A DNA stretch of 64,000 nucleotides from Burkholderiales bacterium (GTDB lineage Bacteria; Pseudomonadota; Gammaproteobacteria; Burkholderiales; WYBJ01), in contig JALHQN010000001.1 in assembly GCA_022841915.1 (NCBI GenBank), forward strand, positions 744,001 to 808,000, read 5' to 3'. Position numbers and translations under genes: made by a program. Positions 7,972 to 18,007 of the stretch are shown here, piece by piece. Position 1 is the first letter of the stretch. Each line of letters opens with the position of its first letter. Below the pieces are notes generated by a model. That model made no database searches. It worked only from the letters and a program-made list of their open reading frames with translations, and was not told where the DNA came from.

Positions 7972-9855
7972 TCAATCCTTGAGCAAAACCGCTATGGCTT
8001 CCTGCAGTTCGTACCAGCGCAGCTCCAGAGACTCGATAGCCGCCTCGATCGCAGCCCGGCGCTTGTGCATCGACGCGATCAGATCGCTGCCTCCGGTGGC
8101 ACCCGCAATCAGCGCCTGATCGATGCTCTCGCGCTCTGCGCTCAGTTGTTCCAACTCGGTTTCCAGCCGCCGGCTTTCCTTCTCCAGCGGACGGCGCTGC
8201 GCCGCGACTGCATCCTGACGCCGCGCCCGGTCACGACGCTCGTCCTTGCGGGTCGCTCGCGCAGCGGCGTCCTGCTGAGACTCCTTGCTCGCGGTCGTCA
8301 GCCAGAGGCGATAATCGTCCAGATCGCCGTCGAAAGGCTGCACGCGTCCGTCGGCGACCAGCCATAGATCGTCAGCCGTCGTGCGCAGCATGTGGCGATC
8401 GTGAGAAACGATGACCACCGCACCCTCGTACTCCTGCAGCGCCAGGGTCAGCGCATGGCGCATCTCGATGTCGAGATGGTTGGTCGGCTCGTCCAGCAGC
8501 AGAAGATTGGGACGCGTCGCCACGATCAGCGCCAGCGCCAGGCGCGCGCGCTCGCCGCCCGAAAACGGCCCTACCGGGGCAAGCGCCTGCTCGCCGCCGA
8601 ACCCGAAACGGCCGAGGAAGTCCCGCACATCCTGCTCTCTCGAATGGGGCTGCGCGCGCGTCAAATGCTGCAAGGGACTTTCGTCGGGCCGCAGCTGCTC
8701 CAGCTGATGCTGCGCGAAGTAACCGATGACCAACCCGCGACCCTCTCGTCGTTCGCCGGCCAACGGCTTCGCCTCGCCGGCCAACACCTTGATGAGCGTC
8801 GACTTGCCCGCGCCATTGCGCCCGAGCAATCCGATCCGCGACCCCGGCAGTAGGGAAAGCGTCGTTGCGCCCAGCACCGGCACGTCGGCATAGCCCATCA
8901 CGGCTTCGTCCAAGGCGATCAAGGGGCTCGGGGCGGCCAGCGGCGATTCGAAGCGAAACGTGAAGGCGGAATCGACATGCGCCGGCGCGATGCGCTCCAT
9001 GCGATCCAATGCCTTGAGCCTGCTTTGAGCCTGCTTGGCCTTGGTGGCCTTGGCGCGAAAGCGATCCACGAAACTTTGCAGATGCGCGATCTCGCGCTGC
9101 TGTCTGACGTACATGGACTGCTGGTTGGCCAGCGCCTCTGCGCGAGCGTTCTCGAACGCGGAGTAGTTGCCGGTATAGGAAACGACGCTTTGGCCGTCGA
9201 AATGAAGAACTCGTTCGACGATTCCGTCCAGGAAGTCTCGGTCGTGCGAGACGAGGAGCAGCATGCCGCGATAGGCGGCCAGCCAGCGTTCGAGCCAGAG
9301 CACCGCGTCGAGGTCGAGGTGATTGGTCGGCTCGTCAAGCAGCAGAAGGTTCGAACGGGCGATCAGCGCGCGCGCCAGATTCAGGCGCATGCGCCAACCG
9401 CCGGAAAAGGAGGCGACGGGCGCAAAGTGGCTGTCAGCCTCGAATCCGAGGCCATGCAACAGCGCCGCCGCCCTGCTTCGAGCGCTGTACCCGTCGATGT
9501 GCTGCAATCGATCGTGCAGCAGCGCAAGTTCTTCGGCCCGATGCTGCTCTTGCGCGCGAACGATGTCACGCTCCACCTCACGCAGCTCGGCATCACCGTC
9601 CAGCACATACTCGAGCGCAGGCTGCGGGACACCGGGCGTCTCCTGCAGAACACGCGCTATCCGAATGTCAGGGGGCAACTCCAAATCGCCGGCCTCGGGC
9701 TGCATTTCACCGGCAAGCAGATCGAGCAGGGTCGATTTGCCGCAACCGTTCGCACCGACGACCCCGATACGCTGCCCGGCGTGAAGGGTGAGATCGATGC
9801 CGGCAGCAAGGATGCGGGAGCCGCGGGCGAGCGTCAGTTTGCGTAGATTGATCAA
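7972..9855 (-). CDS. ABC-F family ATPase (YheS-like)
   Basis: A 627-residue soluble protein with two ABC cassettes and no membrane part. Walker A motifs are GANGCGKST near residue 34 and GRNGAGKST in the second half; signatures are FSGGWRMRLNLARAL and FSGGERARLALAL; both Walker B segments read NLLLLDEPTNHLD. The interdomain linker that reaches the ribosomal P-site in ABC-F proteins is present (about 235-290), followed after domain 2 by a long charged coiled-coil tail. Length and layout match YheS (637 in E. coli), a ribosome-binding translation factor. It is separated by 243 bp from the downstream kinase gene. Confidence 0.9.
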   Translation of the reverse strand: MINLRKLTLARGSRILAAGIDLTLHAGQRIGVVGANGCGKSTLLDLLAGEMQPEAGDLELPPDIRIARVLQETPGVPQPALEYVLDGDAELREVERDIVRAQEQHRAEELALLHDRLQHIDGYSARSRAAALLHGLGFEADSHFAPVASFSGGWRMRLNLARALIARSNLLLLDEPTNHLDLDAVLWLERWLAAYRGMLLLVSHDRDFLDGIVERVLHFDGQSVVSYTGNYSAFENARAEALANQQSMYVRQQREIAHLQSFVDRFRAKATKAKQAQSRLKALDRMERIAPAHVDSAFTFRFESPLAAPSPLIALDEAVMGYADVPVLGATTLSLLPGSRIGLLGRNGAGKSTLIKVLAGEAKPLAGERREGRGLVIGYFAQHQLEQLRPDESPLQHLTRAQPHSREQDVRDFLGRFGFGGEQALAPVGPFSGGERARLALALIVATRPNLLLLDEPTNHLDIEMRHALTLALQEYEGAVVIVSHDRHMLRTTADDLWLVADGRVQPFDGDLDDYRLWLTTASKESQQDAAARATRKDERRDRARRQDAVAAQRRPLEKESRRLETELEQLSAERESIDQALIAGATGGSDLIASMHKRRAAIEAAIESLELRWYELQEAIAVLLKD

Positions 9856-10045
9856 GCGGACCGGGCCGAGGAAACCGCACGCGCAGCAAGCGCCGCGAGG
9901 CAGATGAAGCCCGCAAGTTTACCAAACGCCGCCCCCCGCTGGGCGCGCTTCGCTGCGCGAGATGGCCCGGCTCCGTCATGGCGCAAGCGCCCCCTCTGCC
10001 CCAGGGGACAAGCCGCTTACTCGACGCTTCACGTAGAATACGCAG

Positions 10046-11713
10046 GTGCCGAACGATAATGTCCTTTCGTCTGCGCGCCCCGCCGACCACGGTGTCATGG
10101 GTGTGCTCTTCGTCCTCATCTGCGCTGCCTGGATCGTTCCCGGGCTCATCGGTCACGACCCCTGGAAACCCGACGAAGCGCACACGTTCGGACTCGTGCA
10201 TCACCTGCTTCAAGGCGGCGGCTGGGTGATTCCGACCCTGGCCGGCGAACCTCACGTCGACAAGCCACCGCTTTTCATCCTCACCGCGGCCGCTTTCGCA
10301 AAGTCGTTTTCGTTCCTGCTGCCGATGCACGATGCCGCGCGCCTGGCGAGCGGCTTCTACATGGCTCTTGCATTCGGCTTCATCGCCGCCGCCGGGCGTG
10401 TGCTGCACGGCCCTCACCGGGGATGGCTGGCGACCCTGCTCGTGCTCGGCTCGCTGGGCTTGGTGGTTCGGGCGCATCAGTTGATTGCGGACACCGCCCT
10501 GTTCGCCGGGTTCGCCATGGGCTGCTACGGGCTTGCTCTGATGCTCCGACGCCCCAATGCCGGCGGCTTCTGGCTCGGCACGGGTCTCGGCCTGGGCTTC
10601 ATGGCCAAGGGACTGCTCGCGCCCGTGGTGCTCGGGCTTACGGCGCTAGTATTGCTTCTCGCCTGCCAGCAATGGCGCAATCGTGCCGCCTGGACGGGCA
10701 TGTCGTTCGCCCTGCTGGCCGCTCTGCCCTGGCTCGCCATCTGGCCGATCGCGCTTTATTCGCAATCGCCCGGGCTGTTCTGGGACTGGCTCTGGACCAG
10801 CAACATCGGCCGCATGACGGCGCCCGGCGTCCTGGTCCCGCGCATCGAACATCTGGGGTATCTCTCCATACTCCCCTGGTATGCATGGCCCTCCCTGCCT
10901 CTGGCGCTCTGGGTACTTTGGGGAACGCGCGTTTCGCGCTTCGGCCGCCCCGCCATACAACTGCCCGTCGTGCTGTTTCTTTGCTCGTTCGTGGTGCTGA
11001 GCATTCGCGGCGAGACACGCGAACTCCACGCCATGCCGATGCTGATTCCACTCGGTCTGCTCGCGACCGCCGCCGTGGACAACATGCGCCGGGGCGCTTC
11101 GAATGCGATGTACTGGTTCAGCGTGATGGGCTTCACCTTCTTCGCCATCGTCGCCTGGATCTACTGGAGCGCGCTCGAACTGGGTCTGCCGCAACGCTTG
11201 TCGCTGCATCTGCATAAATTGCAGCCTGCCTACGAAAGCCATGTGCGCTGGCCGGCGCTGATCGCGGGGCTGGCGTATTCGGCCGCATGGATCGTCCTGC
11301 TGGTCAAACTCAAGCGCAGCTTCGAGCGCCCGGTGGTGGTCTGGGCCGCAGGCACGACGCTCATCTGGGGGTTGCTGATGAGCCTCTTCGTCGACTATGC
11401 GGATACGAGCAAGAGCTACCGAAGCATGATTGCCGGCATGGTGCGATCGCTGCCGGCACACTACGACTGCGTCTCCAGCCGCGGACTGGGAGAATCACAG
11501 CGCGCTTTGCTGCACTACCACGCGGACATCCTTACCTACCGCGAAGAGATTCCGACGCGACAGCGATCGTGCGAACTGCTGCTGGTGCAGGGCCAGCGCG
11601 CCGAACCGCCGGAGATTCCCCAGGGGTGGCATCAAATCTGGGAGGGCACTCGCCCGGGTGAGAAGGAAGAGTACTTCTGGCTCTACGGATACGGCCCGCC
11701 GCCAGCCCTGTAG
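10046..11713 (+). CDS. GT39/ArnT-type membrane glycosyltransferase
   Basis: A 555-residue protein with about ten to twelve hydrophobic helices in the first 430 residues and a soluble C-terminal tail. The first periplasmic loop carries DPWKPDE, the acidic motif of PMT/ArnT glycosyltransferases that use polyprenyl-phosphate sugars; HVDKPPL follows, as in that family. It probably moves a sugar onto lipid A, a lipid or a protein on the periplasmic side; the acceptor cannot be told from sequence. The start is GTG at 10046, and an ATG 17 codons downstream is an alternative. It is divergent from the ABC-F gene and convergent with GH57. Confidence 0.82.
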   Translation: MPNDNVLSSARPADHGVMGVLFVLICAAWIVPGLIGHDPWKPDEAHTFGLVHHLLQGGGWVIPTLAGEPHVDKPPLFILTAAAFAKSFSFLLPMHDAARLASGFYMALAFGFIAAAGRVLHGPHRGWLATLLVLGSLGLVVRAHQLIADTALFAGFAMGCYGLALMLRRPNAGGFWLGTGLGLGFMAKGLLAPVVLGLTALVLLLACQQWRNRAAWTGMSFALLAALPWLAIWPIALYSQSPGLFWDWLWTSNIGRMTAPGVLVPRIEHLGYLSILPWYAWPSLPLALWVLWGTRVSRFGRPAIQLPVVLFLCSFVVLSIRGETRELHAMPMLIPLGLLATAAVDNMRRGASNAMYWFSVMGFTFFAIVAWIYWSALELGLPQRLSLHLHKLQPAYESHVRWPALIAGLAYSAAWIVLLVKLKRSFERPVVVWAAGTTLIWGLLMSLFVDYADTSKSYRSMIAGMVRSLPAHYDCVSSRGLGESQRALLHYHADILTYREEIPTRQRSCELLLVQGQRAEPPEIPQGWHQIWEGTRPGEKEEYFWLYGYGPPPAL

Positions 11714-11752
11714 CGCCCGTACGCAGGTGCTCGCCCACCACGCGCCGCTGAA

Positions 11753-13435
11753 TCAACTCGCTCGACGCATCGCCCCGCCGGCTTCCGGCTCCCCGCCCCC
11801 GCGGCTGATGGGCTGAGAGAGCTCCGCCGGCGGCTCGAGATTCAGCATCCGGTAGAGCTGACTCAGGTTGCGCCGAAACAGCTTGTCGAAGCTTGCGACC
11901 GCATGCGAGGGGTTGTAGTCGCCGAACCACCAAAACCAGTCCGAAGCTTCGCAGACGCTAAGGCGCCGCTCGCACGCATCCATCCCCTGCGCCGAAAGGC
12001 GACCGCTGGCGGCCACCAGGTCGAAGCTGCGCTTGGCCGCGCAGAGCAAGTCCCATGCTCGGTTCTTATCGGGGGCGCCGATCCAGGTGGAGAACGTCCC
12101 GTAGACCCAACTTCCAGCGGCGACGCGGCCGAGGGGCTCGCGCTTGCGGCCGAGACAATCGGAAGGCAACACAGTTCTGATGACATCGTGCTGCTCGAGC
12201 GAAGCGTAGAGATCCTGCAGGAAGAAATAGCCGTTGTACGGGTAGTACTCCCAGGCATTTTCCCCGTCGAGCATGACACTCACCACCGAGGGTTCATCGC
12301 CCGTCGCGGCGTTGGCAAGCTTCTCGAGTTCGGCGACGAAGTGCATCGAGGCGTCCTTGCCATGCCATTTGGCATATTCGAAGCCGATGAGATCCGAGAG
12401 TCGGTCATCGCGATACAGCATCATGACCCCGTGCGCATCGTAGGGACGGTACAGATACTGTTGTTTCCCACCCGCCAACTGAGCCGCAGACAAGGAACGC
12501 GCGAGCACCGCTTCGCTGCTGGCCGTCCATGCGACGCCACTGGCCGCGAGCAACTCCACGAAGCTCTCCGATAACGCGCCTTCGGCGGGCCAAATGCCCT
12601 TGGGCAGCACGCCAAAACGCGCCCCATGACTCGCGACCGCAGAGCGGATATGCGTCGCCACGCGCGTGCGTCCGCCGGCATAGGCCGCTTCTCGGGGAAG
12701 CCGAACATCCGGTTCACTCTCGCGCGCGCTTTTCAGATCGATCAGCAACGGCGCGAGCGGATGCTGATGAGGCGTGGCGGACAGCTCGATGCGCCCGGAA
12801 TCGGCGAGCGCGCGATAGCGGGGAATGATGCCTTTGACGACGGAACCGATCAGGTCGAACAACGCGCGTCGATCGCTCAACGAAAAACCCGCGCCCTTGG
12901 TCATCAATTGCACGACGAGCGCCTGCTCCCTGCGCACCGACTCGCCCGTCCATGCGAGGTGGTACCACGTGAGCAAGTCGGCCAAGTATTGGCCAGACAG
13001 ATAGGCAAGTGCGGGCTCGCCGCATTGCACCGCTTGCGTGTAAAGCTGATGAAGGAACCGGTACGCCGGAAACGGTTCGATCATGCGCGCATGGTTGTTG
13101 AGGAAACAACTGTCCAGGATGAACTGGTGCTCCGCGGCGGAAATACGATTCGGGTCGGGATGAACGAGCAGCCTCAACAACGGATCCCGGATCTCGCCAC
13201 TTTCGAACTGACGCGCGTAGTCCTCGACCTGATCCAGCAGTATGGGCACCAGGTTGACAGTGGCGCGAATCCGCGAACGCTGCTCCAGGTGCCAAGCCAT
13301 GTCGGAATAATCCTTGATGGCATGCAGATACACCCAGGGGTAGAGGAACTCGCCAGTGGCCGGATCACGATAATCCGGCTGGTGCATGTGCCAAAGCAGC
13401 ACGAGATCCAGAGAGGGCTTCAAGTTGTCAGGCAC
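11753..13435 (-). CDS. Glycoside hydrolase family 57 protein (alpha-glucan active)
   Basis: GH57 enzymes are alpha-amylase, amylopullulanase or glucanotransferase type. Family motifs run in order: LLWHMHQPDY at the N-terminus, the nucleophile region GIWPAEGALSE, and the acid/base region VMLDGENAWEYY with Asp. The frame is open to 13585, but that part lies inside glgC. A GTG at 13435, 19 bp after the glgC stop, gives 560 residues beginning VPDNLKPSLDLVLLWHMHQ and was preferred; no ATG is available near it. It lies directly after glgC on the same strand, so a role in trimming or rearranging glycogen is likely. The exact specificity is not evident. Confidence 0.86.
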   Translation of the reverse strand: MPDNLKPSLDLVLLWHMHQPDYRDPATGEFLYPWVYLHAIKDYSDMAWHLEQRSRIRATVNLVPILLDQVEDYARQFESGEIRDPLLRLLVHPDPNRISAAEHQFILDSCFLNNHARMIEPFPAYRFLHQLYTQAVQCGEPALAYLSGQYLADLLTWYHLAWTGESVRREQALVVQLMTKGAGFSLSDRRALFDLIGSVVKGIIPRYRALADSGRIELSATPHQHPLAPLLIDLKSARESEPDVRLPREAAYAGGRTRVATHIRSAVASHGARFGVLPKGIWPAEGALSESFVELLAASGVAWTASSEAVLARSLSAAQLAGGKQQYLYRPYDAHGVMMLYRDDRLSDLIGFEYAKWHGKDASMHFVAELEKLANAATGDEPSVVSVMLDGENAWEYYPYNGYFFLQDLYASLEQHDVIRTVLPSDCLGRKREPLGRVAAGSWVYGTFSTWIGAPDKNRAWDLLCAAKRSFDLVAASGRLSAQGMDACERRLSVCEASDWFWWFGDYNPSHAVASFDKLFRRNLSQLYRMLNLEPPAELSQPISRGGGEPEAGGAMRRAS

Positions 13436-13454
13436 CGAGCGAGCGCTCGCAGCA

Positions 13455-14777
13455 TCAGCGCGTCGAATGCACGTGCTGACCGAGCCGATCCGGCGTGACC
13501 AGCGTGACGCCTCGCTCGGTAACGAGGAATCGCCGGCGATCGCGCTCGGGATCGAGTCCGATGCGCTCACCGGACGCAATGACACAGCGCTTGTCGACGA
13601 TCACCTTCTTGAGCACGACGTCGCTGCCGATCTTGACATCGGGCAGGATGACGCTGTCCTCGATGAGACTGCGGTTGTCGACACGCACGTTGGAGAACAG
13701 CAGCGACCGTCGCACTGCCGCGCCACTGATGATGTCGCCGCCCGAGACGAGCGCATCCGTGGCCATGCCGCGCCGCCCCTCGTCGTCGAACACGAACTTG
13801 GCCGGGGGCAACTGCTCTTGGTGTGTCCAGATCGGCCAGACGTTGTCGTAGAGGTCGAGCGCGGGCGTCACCCGGGTGAGTTCGATGTTCGCTTCCCAAT
13901 AGGCGTCGATCGTGCCGACATCGCGCCAGTAAGGCTCTCCGCCATTGCTCGTCACGCACGAATCGCCAAAACGGTGGGCGTAAACGCGATAGCGGGGCAC
14001 CAGATGAGGAATGATGTCCTTGCCGAAGTCATGCGCCGACCGAGGCTCGTCGGCATCACGGATCAATTGCTCGAACAGGAACCGGGTATTGAATACGTAG
14101 ATGCCCATGCTTGCCAGCGCCACCCCAGGCTTGCCGGGGATGTGGCCAGGGTTCGCGGGCTTTTCCATGAACTCGAGCACTCGATCGTTCGAGTCCACAC
14201 TCATGACCCCGAAGGCGCTGGCATCTTCCACCGGCACCTCGATGCAACCCACGGTGGCATCGGCCGCTGTGCTGACGTGGTAGGCCAGCATGCGGCCGTA
14301 ATCCATCTTGTAGATGTGATCTCCGGCCAGGATCAACATGTACTCCGGACTGTAATCCCGCAGGATATCCAGGTTCTGGAATACAGCGTCGGCCGTCCCT
14401 TTGTACCAGTCTTCGACGATGCGCTGCTGGGCCGGGAGGATATCGACGAACTCGCGCAAGCGGCCGTCGAGCGAACTCCAGCCGCGCTGGATATGCTGGA
14501 TCAAGCTCTGGGCTTTGTACTGAGTCGCCACCCCGATCTGACGGATACCCGAGTTCACGCAATTCGACAGCGGGAAATCAATGATGCGAAATTTCCCGCC
14601 GAACGGCACGGCCGGCTTGGCTCGCCAGTCGGTCAGCCCGAGCAGCCGACTGCCTCGGCCACCGGCGAGAATCAGCGCGTACGTTTGCTTGGTGAGACGG
14701 CTGACGTAGCGTTCGCCGTAACGCTCGCTTCGCTGGGGGGCTGCTGGCGCGGCGCCCGGATTGGCTGTAGTGGTCAT
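13455..14777 (-). CDS. glgC: Glucose-1-phosphate adenylyltransferase
   Basis: Makes ADP-glucose from glucose-1-phosphate and ATP, the committed step of bacterial glycogen synthesis. The 440-residue product has the nucleotide loop AGGRGSRL, the allosteric and substrate segment [18 protein letters not shown], the catalytic Asp in [12 protein letters not shown], and the left-handed beta-helix repeats at the C-terminus ([16 protein letters not shown]). It is divergently transcribed from glgB across an 80-bp gap and followed by GH57. The ATG at 14777 gives a tail of about 28 residues before the catalytic domain, normal for the family. Confidence 0.96.
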   Translation of the reverse strand: MTTTANPGAAPAAPQRSERYGERYVSRLTKQTYALILAGGRGSRLLGLTDWRAKPAVPFGGKFRIIDFPLSNCVNSGIRQIGVATQYKAQSLIQHIQRGWSSLDGRLREFVDILPAQQRIVEDWYKGTADAVFQNLDILRDYSPEYMLILAGDHIYKMDYGRMLAYHVSTAADATVGCIEVPVEDASAFGVMSVDSNDRVLEFMEKPANPGHIPGKPGVALASMGIYVFNTRFLFEQLIRDADEPRSAHDFGKDIIPHLVPRYRVYAHRFGDSCVTSNGGEPYWRDVGTIDAYWEANIELTRVTPALDLYDNVWPIWTHQEQLPPAKFVFDDEGRRGMATDALVSGGDIISGAAVRRSLLFSNVRVDNRSLIEDSVILPDVKIGSDVVLKKVIVDKRCVIASGERIGLDPERDRRRFLVTERGVTLVTPDRLGQHVHSTR

Positions 14778-14857
14778 TGCTGCGTTGAGGTAACTTGCAC
14801 GAAAGGTTGGGGACTGGCGTTCAACGCACGCACCGGTCGATATAATCGATCGCTCAC

Positions 14858-17035
14858 ATGAGACACGAGCATAGCCCCAAAGTCAATCCACGCGCGCTCA
14901 GCCTCATCGAGGCTCGATCGCACGATCCGTATGCGGTGCTGGGCGTCCACGGGCAGGGGCCGACTCGCACGATACGCATCTACGAGCCTCACGCCGAGCG
15001 TGCCTGGCTGGAGTGCGGCAGCGACTGGCGCGAGATGGAACCCGAAGGCGACGGACTATTCCGATTGAGCAGCGCCGGACCGGCCCGGCCCTATCGCATC
15101 CGCTGGTCGCACGCCGGTCGGGTGGTCGAACGTCACGACCCCTATGCCTTCCTCCCCTCGATACCGGCGCAAGACATTTATCTCTTCAACGAAGGGCGCC
15201 TGCTGCAAGCCTACCGGATGCTCGGTGCGCACGCTTGCGAGCGTGACGGCGTGCAAGGGTATCGCTTCGCCTGTTGGGCGCCCAACGCGGAGCGCGTGAG
15301 CGTCGTCGGCGACTTCAACGATTGGGACGGACGCACCCATCAGATGTCCGTCCATGGCGCCTCGGGTGTTTGGGAGCTGTTCGTCCCGGATCTGCCCGGG
15401 CAGTCGAACTACAAGTACGAAATCCGGCATCGCAGTGGCCGTGTCTTCCTGAAGACCGATCCCTATGCGCGCACTTACGAGGTGCGGCCAGGCAACAGCT
15501 CCCGCACGCTCCCCGAGTCCGCTTACCGCTGGAACGATCGCTCGTGGATGGACCAACGGCCGTCATTCGACTGGCAGCATGCTCCGATCAACATTTACGA
15601 ATTGCACCTGGGTTCTTGGCGGCGCCACCCCGACGCCAGCTTCTATACGTACGCAGAACTGGCCGCGGCGCTCGTTCCCTACTTGAAGGAGATGGGTTAC
15701 ACCCATGTCGAACTGCTGCCGGTGACCGAGCACCCTCTCGACGAGTCGTGGGGCTACCAGAGCACGGGATTCTTTGCGCCCACCAGCCGCTACGGCAGTC
15801 CGGACGAGTTCAAGGCCTTCGTCGATGCTTGCCACCAGGCCGGCATTGGCGTCATCCTCGATTGGGTGCCCGGTCACTTTCCGCGCGACAGCTGGGCGCT
15901 TGCCCATTTCGACGGCAGCGCCCTCTACGAGCACGAAGATCCGCGGCTGGGGCTGCACCAGGACTGGGGCACGCACATCTTCAACTACGCTCGCAGAGAG
16001 GTCACCTGCTTCCTGCTATCGAGCGCGCATCTCTGGTTGAACGAGTTCCACATCGACGGTCTGCGTGTCGATGCGGTCGCCTCGATGCTGTATCTGGATT
16101 ACTCGCGCAAGGCGGGCGAATGGCTGCCCAACAGATACGGCGGCCGGGAGAATCTCGAAGCGGTCGAGTTTCTGCGCGCCTTGAACATCATGGTCCACAG
16201 CGAGTTTCCAGGCGCGATCACGCTAGCGGAAGAATCGACCGCCTGGCCAGGCGTCTCGCGCCCCGTGTATCTCGACGGCCTGGGCTTCACCATGAAGTGG
16301 AACATGGGCTGGATGAACGACACCCTCCGCTATTTCGCGCGCGACCCGGTCCATAGACGTTTCCACCACCCGGAGCTCACCTTCGGCCAGATGTACACGT
16401 ACAGCGAGAACTTCGTCTTGCCGCTGTCCCACGATGAAGTCGTGCACGGCAAGGGCGCGATGGTCGCCAAGATGCCCGGCGACGAGTGGCAGCGTTTTGC
16501 CAATGCCCGCCTGTTGCAGTGTTATCAGATCGCCACCCCGGGCAAGAAGCTCACCTTCATGGGCAATGAATTGGGTCAGACACGCGAATGGTCACAGGCG
16601 CGCGAGCTCGATTGGCCGTTGCTGCAACATGCCCCGCATGCCGGCATGCAAGCCCTGTGCAAGGCGCTGAACGAAGCGTACCGGCAACTGCCCGCGCTGC
16701 ACGAACTCGATTTCGATCCCGCCGGCTTCGACTGGATCGACTGCCATGATGCGGACCAATCCATCCTCGCCTTCGAGCGGCGCGCGCGCGACGGTCGCTG
16801 CGTCGTGATCGCGCTCAATTTCACGCCGCTGGTCCGCAACGGCTATCGAATCGGCTTGCCTCTTGGCGGCCCCTGGCGCGAGATCCTGAACACCGACTCC
16901 AGCTTCTTCGGCGGGAGCGACTGCGGCAACGGGGGCTCGGTACACGCCGAGCCTATCCCCTGGATGGGGCGCGCGTTTTCCGCTGCAATCACCCTCCCGC
17001 CCCTCGCCGGCATCATGCTGGCGCCACCGTCATGA
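14858..17035 (+). CDS. glgB: 1,4-alpha-glucan branching enzyme
   Basis: Introduces alpha-1,6 branches into glycogen. The 725-residue product (typical about 730) has a short N-terminal domain, a CBM48 module around 125-220 ([20 protein letters not shown]), and the GH13 barrel with nucleophile Asp in [16 protein letters not shown], acid/base Glu in LAEESTAWP and the stabilising Asp in [11 protein letters not shown]. The only in-frame ATG at the proper place is 14858. A TATAAT at 14841-14846 lies only 11 bases before it and no ribosome-binding site is visible, so the mRNA may be nearly leaderless. Its stop overlaps hslO by 4 bp. Confidence 0.96.
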   Translation: MRHEHSPKVNPRALSLIEARSHDPYAVLGVHGQGPTRTIRIYEPHAERAWLECGSDWREMEPEGDGLFRLSSAGPARPYRIRWSHAGRVVERHDPYAFLPSIPAQDIYLFNEGRLLQAYRMLGAHACERDGVQGYRFACWAPNAERVSVVGDFNDWDGRTHQMSVHGASGVWELFVPDLPGQSNYKYEIRHRSGRVFLKTDPYARTYEVRPGNSSRTLPESAYRWNDRSWMDQRPSFDWQHAPINIYELHLGSWRRHPDASFYTYAELAAALVPYLKEMGYTHVELLPVTEHPLDESWGYQSTGFFAPTSRYGSPDEFKAFVDACHQAGIGVILDWVPGHFPRDSWALAHFDGSALYEHEDPRLGLHQDWGTHIFNYARREVTCFLLSSAHLWLNEFHIDGLRVDAVASMLYLDYSRKAGEWLPNRYGGRENLEAVEFLRALNIMVHSEFPGAITLAEESTAWPGVSRPVYLDGLGFTMKWNMGWMNDTLRYFARDPVHRRFHHPELTFGQMYTYSENFVLPLSHDEVVHGKGAMVAKMPGDEWQRFANARLLQCYQIATPGKKLTFMGNELGQTREWSQARELDWPLLQHAPHAGMQALCKALNEAYRQLPALHELDFDPAGFDWIDCHDADQSILAFERRARDGRCVVIALNFTPLVRNGYRIGLPLGGPWREILNTDSSFFGGSDCGNGGSVHAEPIPWMGRAFSAAITLPPLAGIMLAPPS

Positions 17036-17883
17036 GATCGACCGCGATGCGCGACTTGCTGCATGTCTTCATCTTCGAGCACATCGCTGTACGGGGCGCC
17101 ATGGTGCACCTCGACGAGACTTGGCGCCATATTCGGTCCTTGCGCAGCTACCCGCCCGTGGTGGAACGCCTGTTGGGCGAAAGCATCGTGGCCGCGGCCC
17201 TGCTTGCATCGACGCTGAAAAGCGAGTCGAGCAATCTGCTGCTCCAGATGCAAGGCGAGGGGCCGCTACGGCTGCTCGTCGCCGAATGCACGAGCGACCT
17301 CGGTCTGCGCTGTACGGCGCGCTGCGATGAGGAGATCGGCGCGGCCCCCCTGAATGAACTGATGCGCAACGGGCGTTGCGCGATCACCGTCGGCACGATC
17401 GACGAAGCCAGACGATATCAGGGCGTGGTGCCGCTGGATCGACCGACGCTCGCAGGGGCGCTGGAGGACTACATGGCCCGATCCGAGCAGCTCGAGACGC
17501 GCATCGTGCTGTTCGCCGATGGGGACGCAGCGAGCGGTCTGCTGCTGCAGCGTGTGCCGGAGCGCATCGACACCGATGGCGACGACTGGAATCGAGCGGT
17601 TCACATGGGGTCGACTGTCTCGGCCGATGAGCTGCGCCTGCTTGCACCCGCGATGCTGCTGCGGCGCCTCTTTCCCGAGGACGACGTCAGGCTCTTCGAC
17701 GGTCGCCCCCTGCGCTATCGATGCTCCTGTTCTCGGGAACGCGTCTGCGGCATGCTGACGTCCCTGGGACGCACCGAAGTCGAGCAAGTCATCGCAGAGC
17801 AGGGCCGTGTCGAGGTCACCTGCGAGTTTTGCGGGCGCAGCTATCGCTTCGACGCCGCGGACTGCGATCGTTTGTTCGGCTAG
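17032..17883 (+). CDS. hslO: Redox-regulated chaperone Hsp33
   Basis: A holding chaperone that switches on when oxidants release zinc from its C-terminal cysteines. The 283-residue product has the substrate-binding N-terminal domain (LLLQMQGEGPLRLLVAE) and the redox switch with CSC near residue 227 and CEFC near 264, the expected C-x-C / C-x-x-C spacing. ATG at 17032 overlaps the glgB stop (ATGA); an ATG five codons later is possible. Coupling to glgB has no obvious functional meaning but implies co-expression. Confidence 0.95.
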   Translation: MRSTAMRDLLHVFIFEHIAVRGAMVHLDETWRHIRSLRSYPPVVERLLGESIVAAALLASTLKSESSNLLLQMQGEGPLRLLVAECTSDLGLRCTARCDEEIGAAPLNELMRNGRCAITVGTIDEARRYQGVVPLDRPTLAGALEDYMARSEQLETRIVLFADGDAASGLLLQRVPERIDTDGDDWNRAVHMGSTVSADELRLLAPAMLLRRLFPEDDVRLFDGRPLRYRCSCSRERVCGMLTSLGRTEVEQVIAEQGRVEVTCEFCGRSYRFDAADCDRLFG

Positions 17884-17950
17884 TTCGACCCGCCCAGGGA
17901 GCTTGCGAGCCGCCGTCTGCTGCAACGCATCGCCCCATTGGCGCGAAGAC

Positions 17951-17956
17951 TATAAT
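17951..17956 (+). promoter_or_regulatory. Putative -10 element upstream of the ketothiolase gene
   Basis: A perfect TATAAT (17951-17956) lies 52 bases before the thiolase start; no good -35 hexamer is visible at 16-18 bp. A copy of the phaP-type 14-mer, TCTGCTGCAACGCA, occupies 17916-17929 where the -35 would be. Confidence 0.4.
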
Positions 17957-18007
17957 GCGTGATTCGCACATCCCTATCCGTGTAGATCTGCCACCAAGGA
18001 GAAGTCC

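Noticed and set aside
13386-14861. 491-residue open frame opposite glgC and the GH57 start
   Set aside because: Antisense shadow; the minus-strand product is a clear GlgC.
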